Of a DNA stretch of 64,000 nucleotides, positions 34,819 to 42,815 are shown in pieces. Numbering within the stretch: position 1 is the first letter of the stretch; each line of letters starts with the position of its first letter. The stretch comes from Flagellimonas aquimarina. Its GTDB lineage: Bacteria; Bacteroidota; Bacteroidia; Flavobacteriales; Flavobacteriaceae. Location of the stretch: assembly GCF_003149745.1 (NCBI RefSeq), contig NZ_QGEG01000001.1:124001-188000 (forward strand), read 5' to 3'. The notes beneath the pieces were generated by a model. That model had not been told where the DNA came from. It made no database searches and was given only the letters and a program-made list of their open reading frames with translations. The translations under genes were made by a program, and so were the position numbers.

Positions 34819-35721
34819 ATGCAAAAGATTTTAATCCCTACAGATTTTTCAGAAAACGCATGGAACGCCATTAATTATGCCATGCAGTTGTTCCGTAACA
34901 AAAAATGTACTTTCTATTTACTCAATACATATACCCCCGTAATTCCAAGTAGCCGTTTTATGGCCAAAATGATAGATGGGGTAAGCATAGTAGATGCCGT
35001 AAGAAATTCTTCGGAACAGGGTTTATTAAAGACTGTCGAAAGAATTAAAAGTAAGTACGGCAATATTGGCCATACATTTGAAACAATCTCCTCCTTTAAT
35101 CTATTGGTCGAAGAAGTAAAGGACATTGTGGATGCATACGACATTAATTTAGTAATAACGGGAACCAAAGGCTCCTCTGGAATAGACGAAGTTTTTATGG
35201 GCAGCAATACTGTTCGTATTATTAAGAACAGTAAAAAATGTCCCGTCCTGGCCATTCCGCAGCATTTTGATTTTGTTACACCCACAGAGATTGCATTTGC
35301 TACCGATTTCAATCGATTTTATACCACTTCTGAACTCAAACCATTATTGGAATTAGCAGAAATGTTCCAAGCAACCATTAGAATTGTACATGTTCAATAT
35401 GGAATAAAAGCATTATCAGAATTGCAACAGTTTAACCTAAACATGCTAAGAAGGTATTTAAACAATGCCGAACACTATGTTCATACGGTTTCAGAGCTCA
35501 ACTCAGTTTCACAAACGTTGGAAATGTTTACTGAAGAGTTAGACATTCACTTATTGGCGTTATTGAACTACCAACATAGTTACATGGAAAAAATGACCCG
35601 GGAGCCTATTGTGAAACGAACGGCGTTCCACACCCAAATTCCGCTATTGGTTATTCCTGAACTGGGGATGGAAGGCGTTTCAAAAAATATAGAAGAACAA
35701 GAGAACGCAATCACCGGTTAG
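34819..35721 (+). CDS. tandem universal stress protein
   Basis: 300 aa. Domain 1 (1-145) opens MQKILIPTDFSENAWNAINYA and has GTKGSSGIDEVFMGSNTVR, a full G-x2-G-x9-G-S ATP-binding motif. Domain 2 (about 155-285) begins EIAFATDFNRFY and lacks that motif (LLALLNYQHSYMEKMTREP), so it is probably structural. It sits directly downstream of the fnr-like gene and carries its own FNR-type promoter. It is the third Usp of the regulon in this window. Confidence 0.92.
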   Translation: MQKILIPTDFSENAWNAINYAMQLFRNKKCTFYLLNTYTPVIPSSRFMAKMIDGVSIVDAVRNSSEQGLLKTVERIKSKYGNIGHTFETISSFNLLVEEVKDIVDAYDINLVITGTKGSSGIDEVFMGSNTVRIIKNSKKCPVLAIPQHFDFVTPTEIAFATDFNRFYTTSELKPLLELAEMFQATIRIVHVQYGIKALSELQQFNLNMLRRYLNNAEHYVHTVSELNSVSQTLEMFTEELDIHLLALLNYQHSYMEKMTREPIVKRTAFHTQIPLLVIPELGMEGVSKNIEEQENAITG

Positions 35722-35846
35722 AACCTTTATCCGTTTTTATTTTATTTAAGTGCAATTTGAAAGGGTTATTTTCAAGTTAATTAGTTCACCATTCCTATCT
35801 TTATGTATTGTTTTTAAGTTCAAAGCATTTCACATAAAGAAGATCA

Positions 35847-36782
35847 ATGGACAAGCAACAGCTTATTGACTGCCACAACAGAATAAAACCATTTATTCAC
35901 AATACTCCAGTGCTTACTTCAAGGTTAGTTGATGCCATGGTCGGGGCCAACCTTTTTTTTAAGTGTGAGAATTTTCAAAAAATGGGGGCATTTAAAATGC
36001 GGGGAGCAGCAAATGCCATTATGCAACTTTCAGACAAGCAAAGACAAAATGGGGTTGTAACCCATTCATCAGGAAATTTTGCACAGGCACTTTCTTTAGC
36101 CGCTCAAAGTTTAGGGGTTAAAGCATACATAGTCATGCCCTCCAATGCTCCGCAGGTAAAAAAAGATGCCGTAAAAGAGTATAACGGACACATTATAGAA
36201 TGTGAACCTACACTTGCCGCAAGAGAAGCTCTCACCAAACAAATACAGAAAGAAAAAAGAGCAACATTTATACACCCATCAAACGATGATGCGGTTATTT
36301 TGGGGCAAGGTACCGCGTGCAAAGAACTACTAGAGATTCACCAAGATTTAGATTATGTGTTTGCGCCAGTGGGTGGAGGTGGTCTAATTGCTGGAACAGC
36401 ACTGGCAGCAAAATATTTTGGAGACAATTGCAATGTTATTGGAGGAGAACCCTTTGAAGTGGATGACGCCTACCGCTCTTTACAAAGTGGTATGATAGAA
36501 ACTAACAAAACCACAAATACCATAGCCGATGGACTAAGAACACAATTAGGTGATAGAAATTTCCCTATCATCAAAAAAAATGTTCAAAGAATTATCAGGG
36601 TAAAAGAAGACGAGATTGTAAAAGCAATGCGAATTATTTGGGAACGGTTAAAAATTATTTGTGAGCCTTCTTGTGCGGTCGCTTTTGCCGCTATCCTTAA
36701 AGAAAAAGAAGCGTTTTTGGGAAAAAAAATAGGTGTAATACTATCTGGCGGTAATGTAGATTTAAACAATTTGCCCTTTTAA
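35847..36782 (+). CDS. threonine/serine dehydratase or serine racemase-like PLP enzyme
   Basis: 311 aa, fold type II PLP enzyme. MGAFKMRGAANAI holds the Schiff-base Lys, SSGNFAQALSLAAQ binds the carboxylate, VGGGGLIAGTAL is the phosphate loop, and GGEPFEVDDAYRS is the metal/acid segment seen in serine racemases and catabolic dehydratases. No C-terminal ACT regulatory domain is present, so it is the catabolic or racemase form. It lies 28 bp before a kinase/phospho-lyase fusion. Both release ammonia from amino compounds, so a shared catabolic unit is plausible. Confidence 0.9.
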   Translation: MDKQQLIDCHNRIKPFIHNTPVLTSRLVDAMVGANLFFKCENFQKMGAFKMRGAANAIMQLSDKQRQNGVVTHSSGNFAQALSLAAQSLGVKAYIVMPSNAPQVKKDAVKEYNGHIIECEPTLAAREALTKQIQKEKRATFIHPSNDDAVILGQGTACKELLEIHQDLDYVFAPVGGGGLIAGTALAAKYFGDNCNVIGGEPFEVDDAYRSLQSGMIETNKTTNTIADGLRTQLGDRNFPIIKKNVQRIIRVKEDEIVKAMRIIWERLKIICEPSCAVAFAAILKEKEAFLGKKIGVILSGGNVDLNNLPF

Positions 36783-36810
36783 AAAATCATTTAAGATCAG
36801 CAGTAAATTA

Positions 36811-39063
36811 ATGGAAACGCTACTTAAAGAAGAATTCGGAATAGATGCATTGAATATTAAAAAACTGGGGGGATACGACAACGCCAATTATCATATTCAA
36901 ACGTCATCAAACAATTATATCTTTAAAACATATCCTTATGCCCAAGAGCTGTTTGATTTAATCGAGACTGAAACCAAAGCTCTGCTTTTTCTTAATCAAG
37001 ATAAAAAACAAACCTTTCCAATTCCAATTTCATTTATTAGTGGGGATTTCACCAAAGTTCTCGAACTGGATGGAAAAACCACCATTTGCAGGATGCTCTC
37101 CTTTATAAATGGAAATTTCATAGGAGATATTGACCCAACCAAAAAAACATATGCCTCACTGGGAAGTTTTCTGGCCCGTCTAGATCTTAAATTACAAGGG
37201 TTCAACAGTTATATACTTAAGGCTAGAAAATGGGAATGGGACCTTCAGTATCTATATTTAAATAAAAAGTACATTTCTGATATTCTCAATGCACATGACA
37301 GAAATGTAGTGCGATATTTTTTTCAACAGTTTGAGGAAATCGTGGTTCCCGTGGTGCCAGAACTACGAAAACAAACTACATACAATGATGCCAATGAATG
37401 GAATGTCTTGGTGAACAACGAAAATATTTCTGGATTAATAGATTTTGGGGACATGGCCCATACCCCTTTAATAAATGAATTGGCCATAGCCATAACCTAT
37501 GCATGCTATGATAAAGAGAATCCACTTGAATGGGCAATACCCATTATAAAATCATACAACAAAACACTTCCCCTAGAAGAAAAAGAATTGAAAATTCTCT
37601 ATTATCTAATAGCCGGAAGACTTTGCACAAGCGTTTGCAATTCCGCCCATTCCAAAAAAACCAATCCAGATAACACCTATGCCACTGGAAGCGAAAAATT
37701 TGCATGGAGCACGCTTTACAAACTATTGGCAACAAGCCCCATTGGTGCTGAAAACATGTTTAGAAAAGCTGCTGGGATGTCAATCCCCAGGACAACACCG
37801 GAAACCGAAGAAATCAAAAGGAGGCATAAACACATTAGCCCTATTCTATCGTTGAGCTATTCAAGGCCCATTTTCATGGTCCGTGCGGCATTTCAATATA
37901 TGTATGATGGTTATGGCAATGCGATTTTAGATGCTTATAACAACATTCCGCATGTTGGACATTCGCACCCAAAAGTGGTTGAAGCTGGACAACAACAAAT
38001 GGCTCAATTAAACACCAATACACGTTACCTGTATGATTTGCTCCCGAGGTATTCTGAAAAATTATTGTCCAAATTCCCAAAATCGTTAAACAAGGTATAC
38101 TTCGTTAACTCTGGAAGCGCGGCAAGTGACTTGGCCTTGCGCATGGTCCATTCCCATACCAAACGTAAAAAGCTAATGGTAATGGAGCATGGGTACCACG
38201 GGAACACGCAAATGGGAATCGACGTTAGCGATTACAAATTCAACAATGCCAAAGGCGCTGGAAAAAAAGAACATATTCTAAAGACACCTATTCCAGACAC
38301 CTATAACGGAAAGTACAAAGAGAAAAATGCCGGGTCTTTGTACGCAAAGGAAGCTATTGAACAAATATCAAACTCAGTGGAACCCATTGCCGCTTTTATA
38401 TCGGAACCTATTGTTGGCTGTGGAGGACAGGTACCTTTGGCAGATGGGTATTTGAAAGAGGTTTACCCCGCAATACGAGAACGGGGCGGAGTTTGCATAA
38501 GTGATGAAGTACAAACTGGCTTTGGCCGTCTGGGTGATCACTTCTGGGGATATGAAGCTCAAGAAGTGATTCCGGATATTGTAATTTTAGGAAAACCTAT
38601 GGCAAATGGTCATCCTATGGGCGCTTTGGTCACAACAGATGAAATAGCAAGTTCTTTTAACGAAGGCGTTGAGTTCTTCAGCTCGTTTGGCGGCAATCCT
38701 GTTTCATGTGCCATTGCTTTGTCTGTTCTGGAAGTTATTGAAGAGGAGAAACTACAGAAGAATGCCAAAGAAGTAGGTGATCATTACAAATCGCTTCTAT
38801 TGGCGCTTAAAAAAGAGCATAAATGTATAGGAGATGTTAGAGGTTCTGGTTTGTTTTTGGGAATAGAAATCATTGATGAAAAAACACAAAAAACGAATAG
38901 AAAATTAGCGCATCGCATAAAGAATGAATTGCGTAATAAAAATATCCTAATTAGCACTGATGGGCCCCATGATAGTGTATTGAAAACCAAACCCCCTCTG
39001 TGTTTTACCAAAGAAAATGCAGAAACTGTTGTAAGTGCCATAGATAGTATATTGAAGAATTAG
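36811..39063 (+). CDS. APH-type kinase fused to class III aminotransferase (amino-alcohol phosphate phospho-lyase type)
   Basis: 750 aa. Residues 1-310 form an aminoglycoside-phosphotransferase-like kinase (YNDANEWNVLV catalytic loop and GLIDFGDMAHTP metal site). Residues ~325-750 form a class III PLP enzyme: YGNAILDAYNNIPHVGHSHP, NSGSAASDLA, DEVQTGFGRLG, and the PLP Lys in LGKPMANGHPMG. In eukaryotes the separate partners are hydroxylysine kinase and the AGXT2L phospho-lyases, which phosphorylate an amino alcohol and then eliminate phosphate and ammonia to give an aldehyde. The fusion could do both steps on ethanolamine, hydroxylysine or a similar compound; the substrate is inferred only. 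Many bacterial relatives have an extra peptidase-like domain between the halves, absent here. Confidence 0.85.
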   Translation: METLLKEEFGIDALNIKKLGGYDNANYHIQTSSNNYIFKTYPYAQELFDLIETETKALLFLNQDKKQTFPIPISFISGDFTKVLELDGKTTICRMLSFINGNFIGDIDPTKKTYASLGSFLARLDLKLQGFNSYILKARKWEWDLQYLYLNKKYISDILNAHDRNVVRYFFQQFEEIVVPVVPELRKQTTYNDANEWNVLVNNENISGLIDFGDMAHTPLINELAIAITYACYDKENPLEWAIPIIKSYNKTLPLEEKELKILYYLIAGRLCTSVCNSAHSKKTNPDNTYATGSEKFAWSTLYKLLATSPIGAENMFRKAAGMSIPRTTPETEEIKRRHKHISPILSLSYSRPIFMVRAAFQYMYDGYGNAILDAYNNIPHVGHSHPKVVEAGQQQMAQLNTNTRYLYDLLPRYSEKLLSKFPKSLNKVYFVNSGSAASDLALRMVHSHTKRKKLMVMEHGYHGNTQMGIDVSDYKFNNAKGAGKKEHILKTPIPDTYNGKYKEKNAGSLYAKEAIEQISNSVEPIAAFISEPIVGCGGQVPLADGYLKEVYPAIRERGGVCISDEVQTGFGRLGDHFWGYEAQEVIPDIVILGKPMANGHPMGALVTTDEIASSFNEGVEFFSSFGGNPVSCAIALSVLEVIEEEKLQKNAKEVGDHYKSLLLALKKEHKCIGDVRGSGLFLGIEIIDEKTQKTNRKLAHRIKNELRNKNILISTDGPHDSVLKTKPPLCFTKENAETVVSAIDSILKN

Positions 39064-39182
39064 GGTTTTATTTTACAACCCCAAGGCTACGTTAAAAAAC
39101 TCTTAACTTGGTATTGGTTATTGTAATTGATATAATGATTATATACAATTGTCATGCACTATTAAAATCAAACCAATAAAAA

Positions 39183-39752
39183 ATGTATAAACAGTTAGAG
39201 CAATATTTAAAGGACAATTCTAACATTGACAATGAATCATTACAACTAGTCACATCATATTTTAAGCCCATAAAAACAAAGCGAAATGAGGTCTTGTGTA
39301 CAGTAGGTCAAGTGTGCAAGAATTTTTATTTTATAAATAAAGGGTGCCTTCGCATGTATGAAATTGACAGCAAAGGGAATGAGGCCACCGCTTATTTTGC
39401 GTTGGAAGACCAAATAATATCAGCAATTACCAGCTTTGTTTTGCAAAAGCCATCCAGGGATTTCTTGGTCTCTATTGAACCCTCAGATTTACTTGTAATA
39501 AGTCATGACAGTTTTTATAAACTTATTGAGACAATTCCAGAATTTAATCACGTTTACAACAAGTTTATGCAATTCTCTTTTATTCATTCTCAAATGCGCA
39601 TCTACAGTTTTTTGGGTATGGAGGGTATTGATAAATTACGTTGGGTCATGGAACATGAGCCTAAATTGTTAAGTAGGGTTTCTAGCAAAGCTGTTGCCTC
39701 CTATCTGGGCATGACAAATTCCACCCTGAGTAAACTACGGGCCCAACTTTAA
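39183..39752 (+). CDS. short Crp/Fnr-family regulator
   Basis: 189 aa with a cyclic-nucleotide-type beta-roll (about 15-120: EVLCTVGQVCKNFYFINKGC) and a dimer helix. The C-terminal helix-turn-helix ends abruptly with its recognition helix GMTNSTLSKLRAQL. Compared with FNR, Glu209 is Ser180, Ser212 is kept (Ser183) and Arg213 is Lys184. No N-terminal Cys cluster is seen, so any signal is not an FNR-type 4Fe-4S centre. It lies 3 bp before the aminotransferase at 39756. It is the best local candidate to bind the TTGTC-N4-GACAA boxes just downstream (40938 and 41912). Confidence 0.85.
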   Translation: MYKQLEQYLKDNSNIDNESLQLVTSYFKPIKTKRNEVLCTVGQVCKNFYFINKGCLRMYEIDSKGNEATAYFALEDQIISAITSFVLQKPSRDFLVSIEPSDLLVISHDSFYKLIETIPEFNHVYNKFMQFSFIHSQMRIYSFLGMEGIDKLRWVMEHEPKLLSRVSSKAVASYLGMTNSTLSKLRAQL

Positions 39753-39755
39753 AAA

Positions 39756-40913
39756 ATGAAAACGGACAAACATATTGAACAGTTGCCTTTATCAAAATCT
39801 AACCCAAAAACGTTGTTGGAGTTGTTTGGTACTGCCAACGTTGTGCCCATGTGGATTGCCGATATGGATTATGAAATAGCCGAGGTAATTCAAGAGGCAT
39901 TGATTCAACGAATTTCGAATTCCAGTTTTGGATATGAATACAAACCAGAGTCTTTTATACTAGCTCAAAAAACGTGGTACAAAAGTGAATATGATGTTCA
40001 TCTTGATAGTGAGCATATTATTTATTCGCCCAGTATAACAACAACGATTGCTATCGCAATTGAAAGTTTTACAAAGGAGAACGACGGCGTAATCATTCAA
40101 CCTCCGGTTTTCATGGAGTTTAGGGATGTTGTGCGCAAAGCCAAGAGGAAAATAATCAAAAACCCCTTAAAATTAGTTGATGGCCATTACGAAATTGATT
40201 TTGAAGATTTAGAAAATAAAGTAAAACTAGATACCAATAAAGTACTCATTCTCTGTAATCCCCACAATCCGGTGGGTAGGGTTTGGAAGAAAGAAGAATT
40301 GGAACGTATTGTGAACATTTGTTCCGAAAACAATGTACTTCTAATTTCAGATGAGATTCATAAAGACATTATTCTCTTTAATAATACATTTACTTCTCTA
40401 TTACATTATTCAAATCAACTGGAAAATTTAATTATCTGCACCTCAGAAGCCAAAACATTTAACCTCGCCAGTATTTCAGATTCCATGGCAATAGTTCCAA
40501 ACAATGATTTAAGAAGTAGGCTATCCAAGAGCTTTCAGAAATATAATTTAGGCGCTACAAATAGTTTAACCAGAGTAGCTCTAGAGACCGCCTATTTACA
40601 TGGAAAGCCTTGGCTCAAAGATTTACTGAAAAATATACAGCAAAACGTGAATACTGTAGAATTAGAACTTCAAAATACTAACATTTCAATGGTTAAACCA
40701 GAAGGAACTTATCAGATTTGGATAGACTTCAGGACTATTTTTAAAGACCCCAATGAAATGTCCAAGTTCATTGCTCAAAACTCTGGAATAGCATTAAATG
40801 CAGGACATTGGTTTGGAAGGGAAGGTGCATTATTCATGCGAATGAATATAGCTACCTCTAATAAAAAAGTGGCTAACGCTATTAAAAGAATAAAGACAGC
40901 TATCAAGTTTTAA
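39756..40913 (+). CDS. PatB/MalY-type class I aminotransferase (possible cystathionine beta-lyase)
   Basis: 385 aa. The opening VVPMWIADMDYEIAEVI is the PatB/MalY hallmark (W-x-A-D-M-D/E-F). Other landmarks: FGYEYKPESF, the PLP-contacting LCNPHNPVGRVW, ISDEIHKDII, and the Schiff-base Lys in CTSEAKTFNLA. Members cleave C-S bonds of cystathionine or cysteine conjugates, releasing a thiol, pyruvate and ammonia. Being 3 bp downstream of the Crp-like gene, it forms an operon with it. The nearby stress genes suggest a sulfur or electrophile-conjugate role, which is inference. Confidence 0.88.
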   Translation: MKTDKHIEQLPLSKSNPKTLLELFGTANVVPMWIADMDYEIAEVIQEALIQRISNSSFGYEYKPESFILAQKTWYKSEYDVHLDSEHIIYSPSITTTIAIAIESFTKENDGVIIQPPVFMEFRDVVRKAKRKIIKNPLKLVDGHYEIDFEDLENKVKLDTNKVLILCNPHNPVGRVWKKEELERIVNICSENNVLLISDEIHKDIILFNNTFTSLLHYSNQLENLIICTSEAKTFNLASISDSMAIVPNNDLRSRLSKSFQKYNLGATNSLTRVALETAYLHGKPWLKDLLKNIQQNVNTVELELQNTNISMVKPEGTYQIWIDFRTIFKDPNEMSKFIAQNSGIALNAGHWFGREGALFMRMNIATSNKKVANAIKRIKTAIKF

Positions 40914-40937
40914 CGAGTTATCCCTCTTCTTAAAAGG

Positions 40938-40981
40938 TTGTCATATGACAATTTTTAAACTCTCTTAAGCGGGCATCTTTG
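40938..40981 (+). promoter_or_regulatory. TTGTC-N4-GACAA operator and -7 element for the tautomerase gene
   Basis: The perfect 14-bp palindrome TTGTCATATGACAA (40938-40951) is followed by CATCTTTG at 40974-40981. Box centre to the last G is 36.5 bp, as at the FNR-type boxes. The half-site is T at position 7 and T at position 4 from the centre instead of A/C and A, so it is a different specificity with the same geometry. Confidence 0.75.
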
Positions 40982-41027
40982 TACCGTTGATGAACACTAA
41001 AGTTCACATCTTAAAAACAGAGATATT

Positions 41028-41444
41028 ATGCCACTTACATTAACATTAACAGAAGGCGTTTTGCCTGCAGGAAAAGAAAAAGAAGCTGTTCAACAAATTA
41101 CAGACTCGCTTTTAAAAACTCATGGTCTAACGGGTAACACCGTGATGACCCCGAACATTACGGCCAATGTCCATATTGTACCAAAAGGATCTTCTTTTTC
41201 TGGAGGGCAAGAATTTTTAGGTGCGTGGGCCGAATGGAAAGTACCATCATTTGCCCTAGCAGATCAAGCCATAATTAAACAACATTTTGACGAGGTCACC
41301 GAAATCATCCATCAACTATCTGGTAAAAAACAGCCCAAAGACAATATCTATGTGAATGCTATCCATGCTGTTGATGGAGCATGGAATCTTGATGGAAGAG
41401 CAATGACCAACGAAGAATTGGGAGAAGCTATTTCCAAAGGTTAA
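41028..41444 (+). CDS. tautomerase-superfamily protein
   Basis: 138 aa. It starts MPLTLTLTEGVLP; Pro after the initiator Met is the catalytic base of 4-oxalocrotonate tautomerase-type enzymes once Met is removed. A duplicated beta-alpha-beta layout is suggested by KEKEAVQQITDSLLKTHG and NIYVNAIHAVDGAWNLDGRAMTNEE, the latter a typical C-terminal motif. The substrate is unknown; reactive carbonyls or enols are likely. It has its own TTGTC-N4-GACAA promoter and ends at the terminator 41465-41498. Confidence 0.82.
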   Translation: MPLTLTLTEGVLPAGKEKEAVQQITDSLLKTHGLTGNTVMTPNITANVHIVPKGSSFSGGQEFLGAWAEWKVPSFALADQAIIKQHFDEVTEIIHQLSGKKQPKDNIYVNAIHAVDGAWNLDGRAMTNEELGEAISKG

Positions 41445-41464
41445 AAACCAACCTTTTAAGCAGG

Positions 41465-41498
41465 AACAATTCCGGCCAAGAGCCGGAATTGTTGTTTT
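41465..41498 (+). terminator. rho-independent terminator after the tautomerase gene
   Basis: Twelve-bp perfect stem (41465-41476 with 41482-41493), 5-nt loop, then GTTTT. It lies 20 bp after the stop and just before the next start at 41507. Confidence 0.8.
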
Positions 41499-41506
41499 AG
41501 TAGCCC

Positions 41507-41923
41507 ATGAAAACTACCACTGGTCATGTAAACACTTCCGTCGAAATACGTCAATTGGAATTGGTAAGGCTCAGGATAGGATATATAAACGAATGTCCTT
41601 TCGCTATCAATCTTCATTATAATGAACTTAAAAGTTTAGGCGAAACAGATTACAAGCTTTTGCTAGTTTCTGTCTGGAGAGAAGCACCCCATTTTTCAGA
41701 AAAAGAAATAGCCTTGTTTACATTGACAGATTATATCATAAGCTACGAGAATGACATGCGGCCGGAAAATGTATTTGCACTTTTAAAACCCCACTTTAAC
41801 AAGGAACAAATTACCACCTTGACACAAGTCGTTAAGCAAATAGATCTATGGACACGTTCTATTAAACACCTGAAATTGATAACTACTTGTAAAAACAAGG
41901 TCACTAAAAACGTTGTCATATGA
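41507..41923 (+). CDS. AhpD-like/carboxymuconolactone decarboxylase-family protein lacking one catalytic Cys
   Basis: 138 aa, all-helical CMD fold: VEIRQLELVRLRIGYINECPFAINLHYNELKSLG followed by FSEKEIALFTLTDYI. Family members use C-x2-C with a downstream His in peroxide reduction. Here the site is C-P-F-A, so the second Cys is missing while H and E of NLHYNE remain. It is either a one-Cys peroxidase-like or a non-redox member. The gene starts 9 bp after a terminator, so its expression may depend on read-through. Its stop codon is embedded in the operator of the next gene. Confidence 0.78.
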   Translation: MKTTTGHVNTSVEIRQLELVRLRIGYINECPFAINLHYNELKSLGETDYKLLLVSVWREAPHFSEKEIALFTLTDYIISYENDMRPENVFALLKPHFNKEQITTLTQVVKQIDLWTRSIKHLKLITTCKNKVTKNVVI

Positions 41924-41956
41924 CAACTTTTAAAATTCAAAGTAACCTCAAATTTG
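41912..41956 (+). promoter_or_regulatory. TTGTC-N4-GACAA operator and -7 element for the alpha/beta-hydrolase gene
   Basis: The 16-bp perfect palindrome GTTGTCATATGACAAC (41912-41927) is followed by CAAATTTG at 41949-41956. Spacing from centre to the last G is 36.5 bp. It contains the same 14-mer as 40938-40951. The TGA stop of the upstream gene (41921-41923) lies inside the palindrome. Confidence 0.77.
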
Positions 41957-41999
41957 TACCATAATTAAATATATAACACGTATAAAAAATATCATCAAA

Positions 42000-42752
42000 A
42001 TGAAAAATTTAAACAAAACATTTTTATTAGTCCATGGAGCATGGGAAGGTGCTTGGTCATGGAAAGAAACAACAGCGTATCTTGAAAAAAATGGACACAT
42101 AGTAAAGGCTATAGATTTACCAGGACATGGAGATGATAAAACTCCTACCGCAGAAATTAATCTGGCACTATATGCCAATCGGGTCAAAGAAGAATTGGTA
42201 CAAACGGAGGGTCAGGTTGTATTGGTCGGACACAGTTTTGGTGGTTTCGTAATTACCCAGGTGGCAGAAGATATGCCCAAGAAAATTGAAAAGCTGGTTT
42301 ATGTTGCTTCTGCCATGCCTTATGATGGTAAAACAGCTGTTGAAGTATTTGAAGAAGATGAAGAAAGTGAATTTTTGGAAAATCTAATTTTCTCAGAAGA
42401 TAAAAGCACGGCCACCATGAGTAAAGAGACAATTATGAATGTCATTTTCACAGGGGCAACAGAAGCACAGATAGATGCGTTGCTTCCAAAATTGGTAGTA
42501 CAATCAACCACTCCATTTTTTGAGCAAGTTATTACAACCAAGGAAAATTTTGGACGTGTTCCCAAAGCCTATGTAGAAACCACTTTAGATAGAGTCATTT
42601 CTTTAAAAGCACAAAGACATGGACAAAAAATGCTTGGAATTGATGAGGTAGTCACCCTCAACTATGGCCATGTTCCATTAGAAACGGCACCCAAAAAGCT
42701 AGCCAATGCATTAAATACTATTGCTACATCTAGCCATCAAGTACTTGTGTAA
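42000..42752 (+). CDS. alpha/beta hydrolase (methylesterase/hydroxynitrile lyase-like)
   Basis: 250 aa. HGAWEGAWSW holds the oxyanion-hole region near the N-terminus, VGHSFGGFV is the nucleophile elbow (Ser), and NYGHVPLETAPKKLA carries the catalytic His near the C-terminus. The overall pattern (LLVHGAWEGAWSW and DLPGHG) resembles plant-type salicylate methylesterases and their bacterial relatives. The substrate is unknown. It is controlled by the second palindromic box, so it is co-regulated with the tautomerase. A long hairpin follows at 42761-42796. Confidence 0.87.
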   Translation: MKNLNKTFLLVHGAWEGAWSWKETTAYLEKNGHIVKAIDLPGHGDDKTPTAEINLALYANRVKEELVQTEGQVVLVGHSFGGFVITQVAEDMPKKIEKLVYVASAMPYDGKTAVEVFEEDEESEFLENLIFSEDKSTATMSKETIMNVIFTGATEAQIDALLPKLVVQSTTPFFEQVITTKENFGRVPKAYVETTLDRVISLKAQRHGQKMLGIDEVVTLNYGHVPLETAPKKLANALNTIATSSHQVLV

Positions 42753-42760
42753 AAAGCCAC

Positions 42761-42796
42761 ATCAAATAAAGGGGGTGTTTCCCCCCTTTATTTGAT
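42761..42796 (+). terminator. long hairpin, probable terminator
   Basis: Fifteen-bp perfect stem (42761-42775 with 42782-42796) and 6-nt loop. The base of the stem is A/T-rich but no separate T-run follows, so it may be a weak terminator or a transcript-end stabiliser. Confidence 0.65.
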
Positions 42797-42815
42797 AACC
42801 GATAAAAACAATACA

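Noticed and set aside
39149..39162. TTGTCATGCACTAT upstream of the short Crp gene as an autoregulatory box
   Set aside because: Only one half-site matches, and the expected position of a -7 element would fall inside the coding region.
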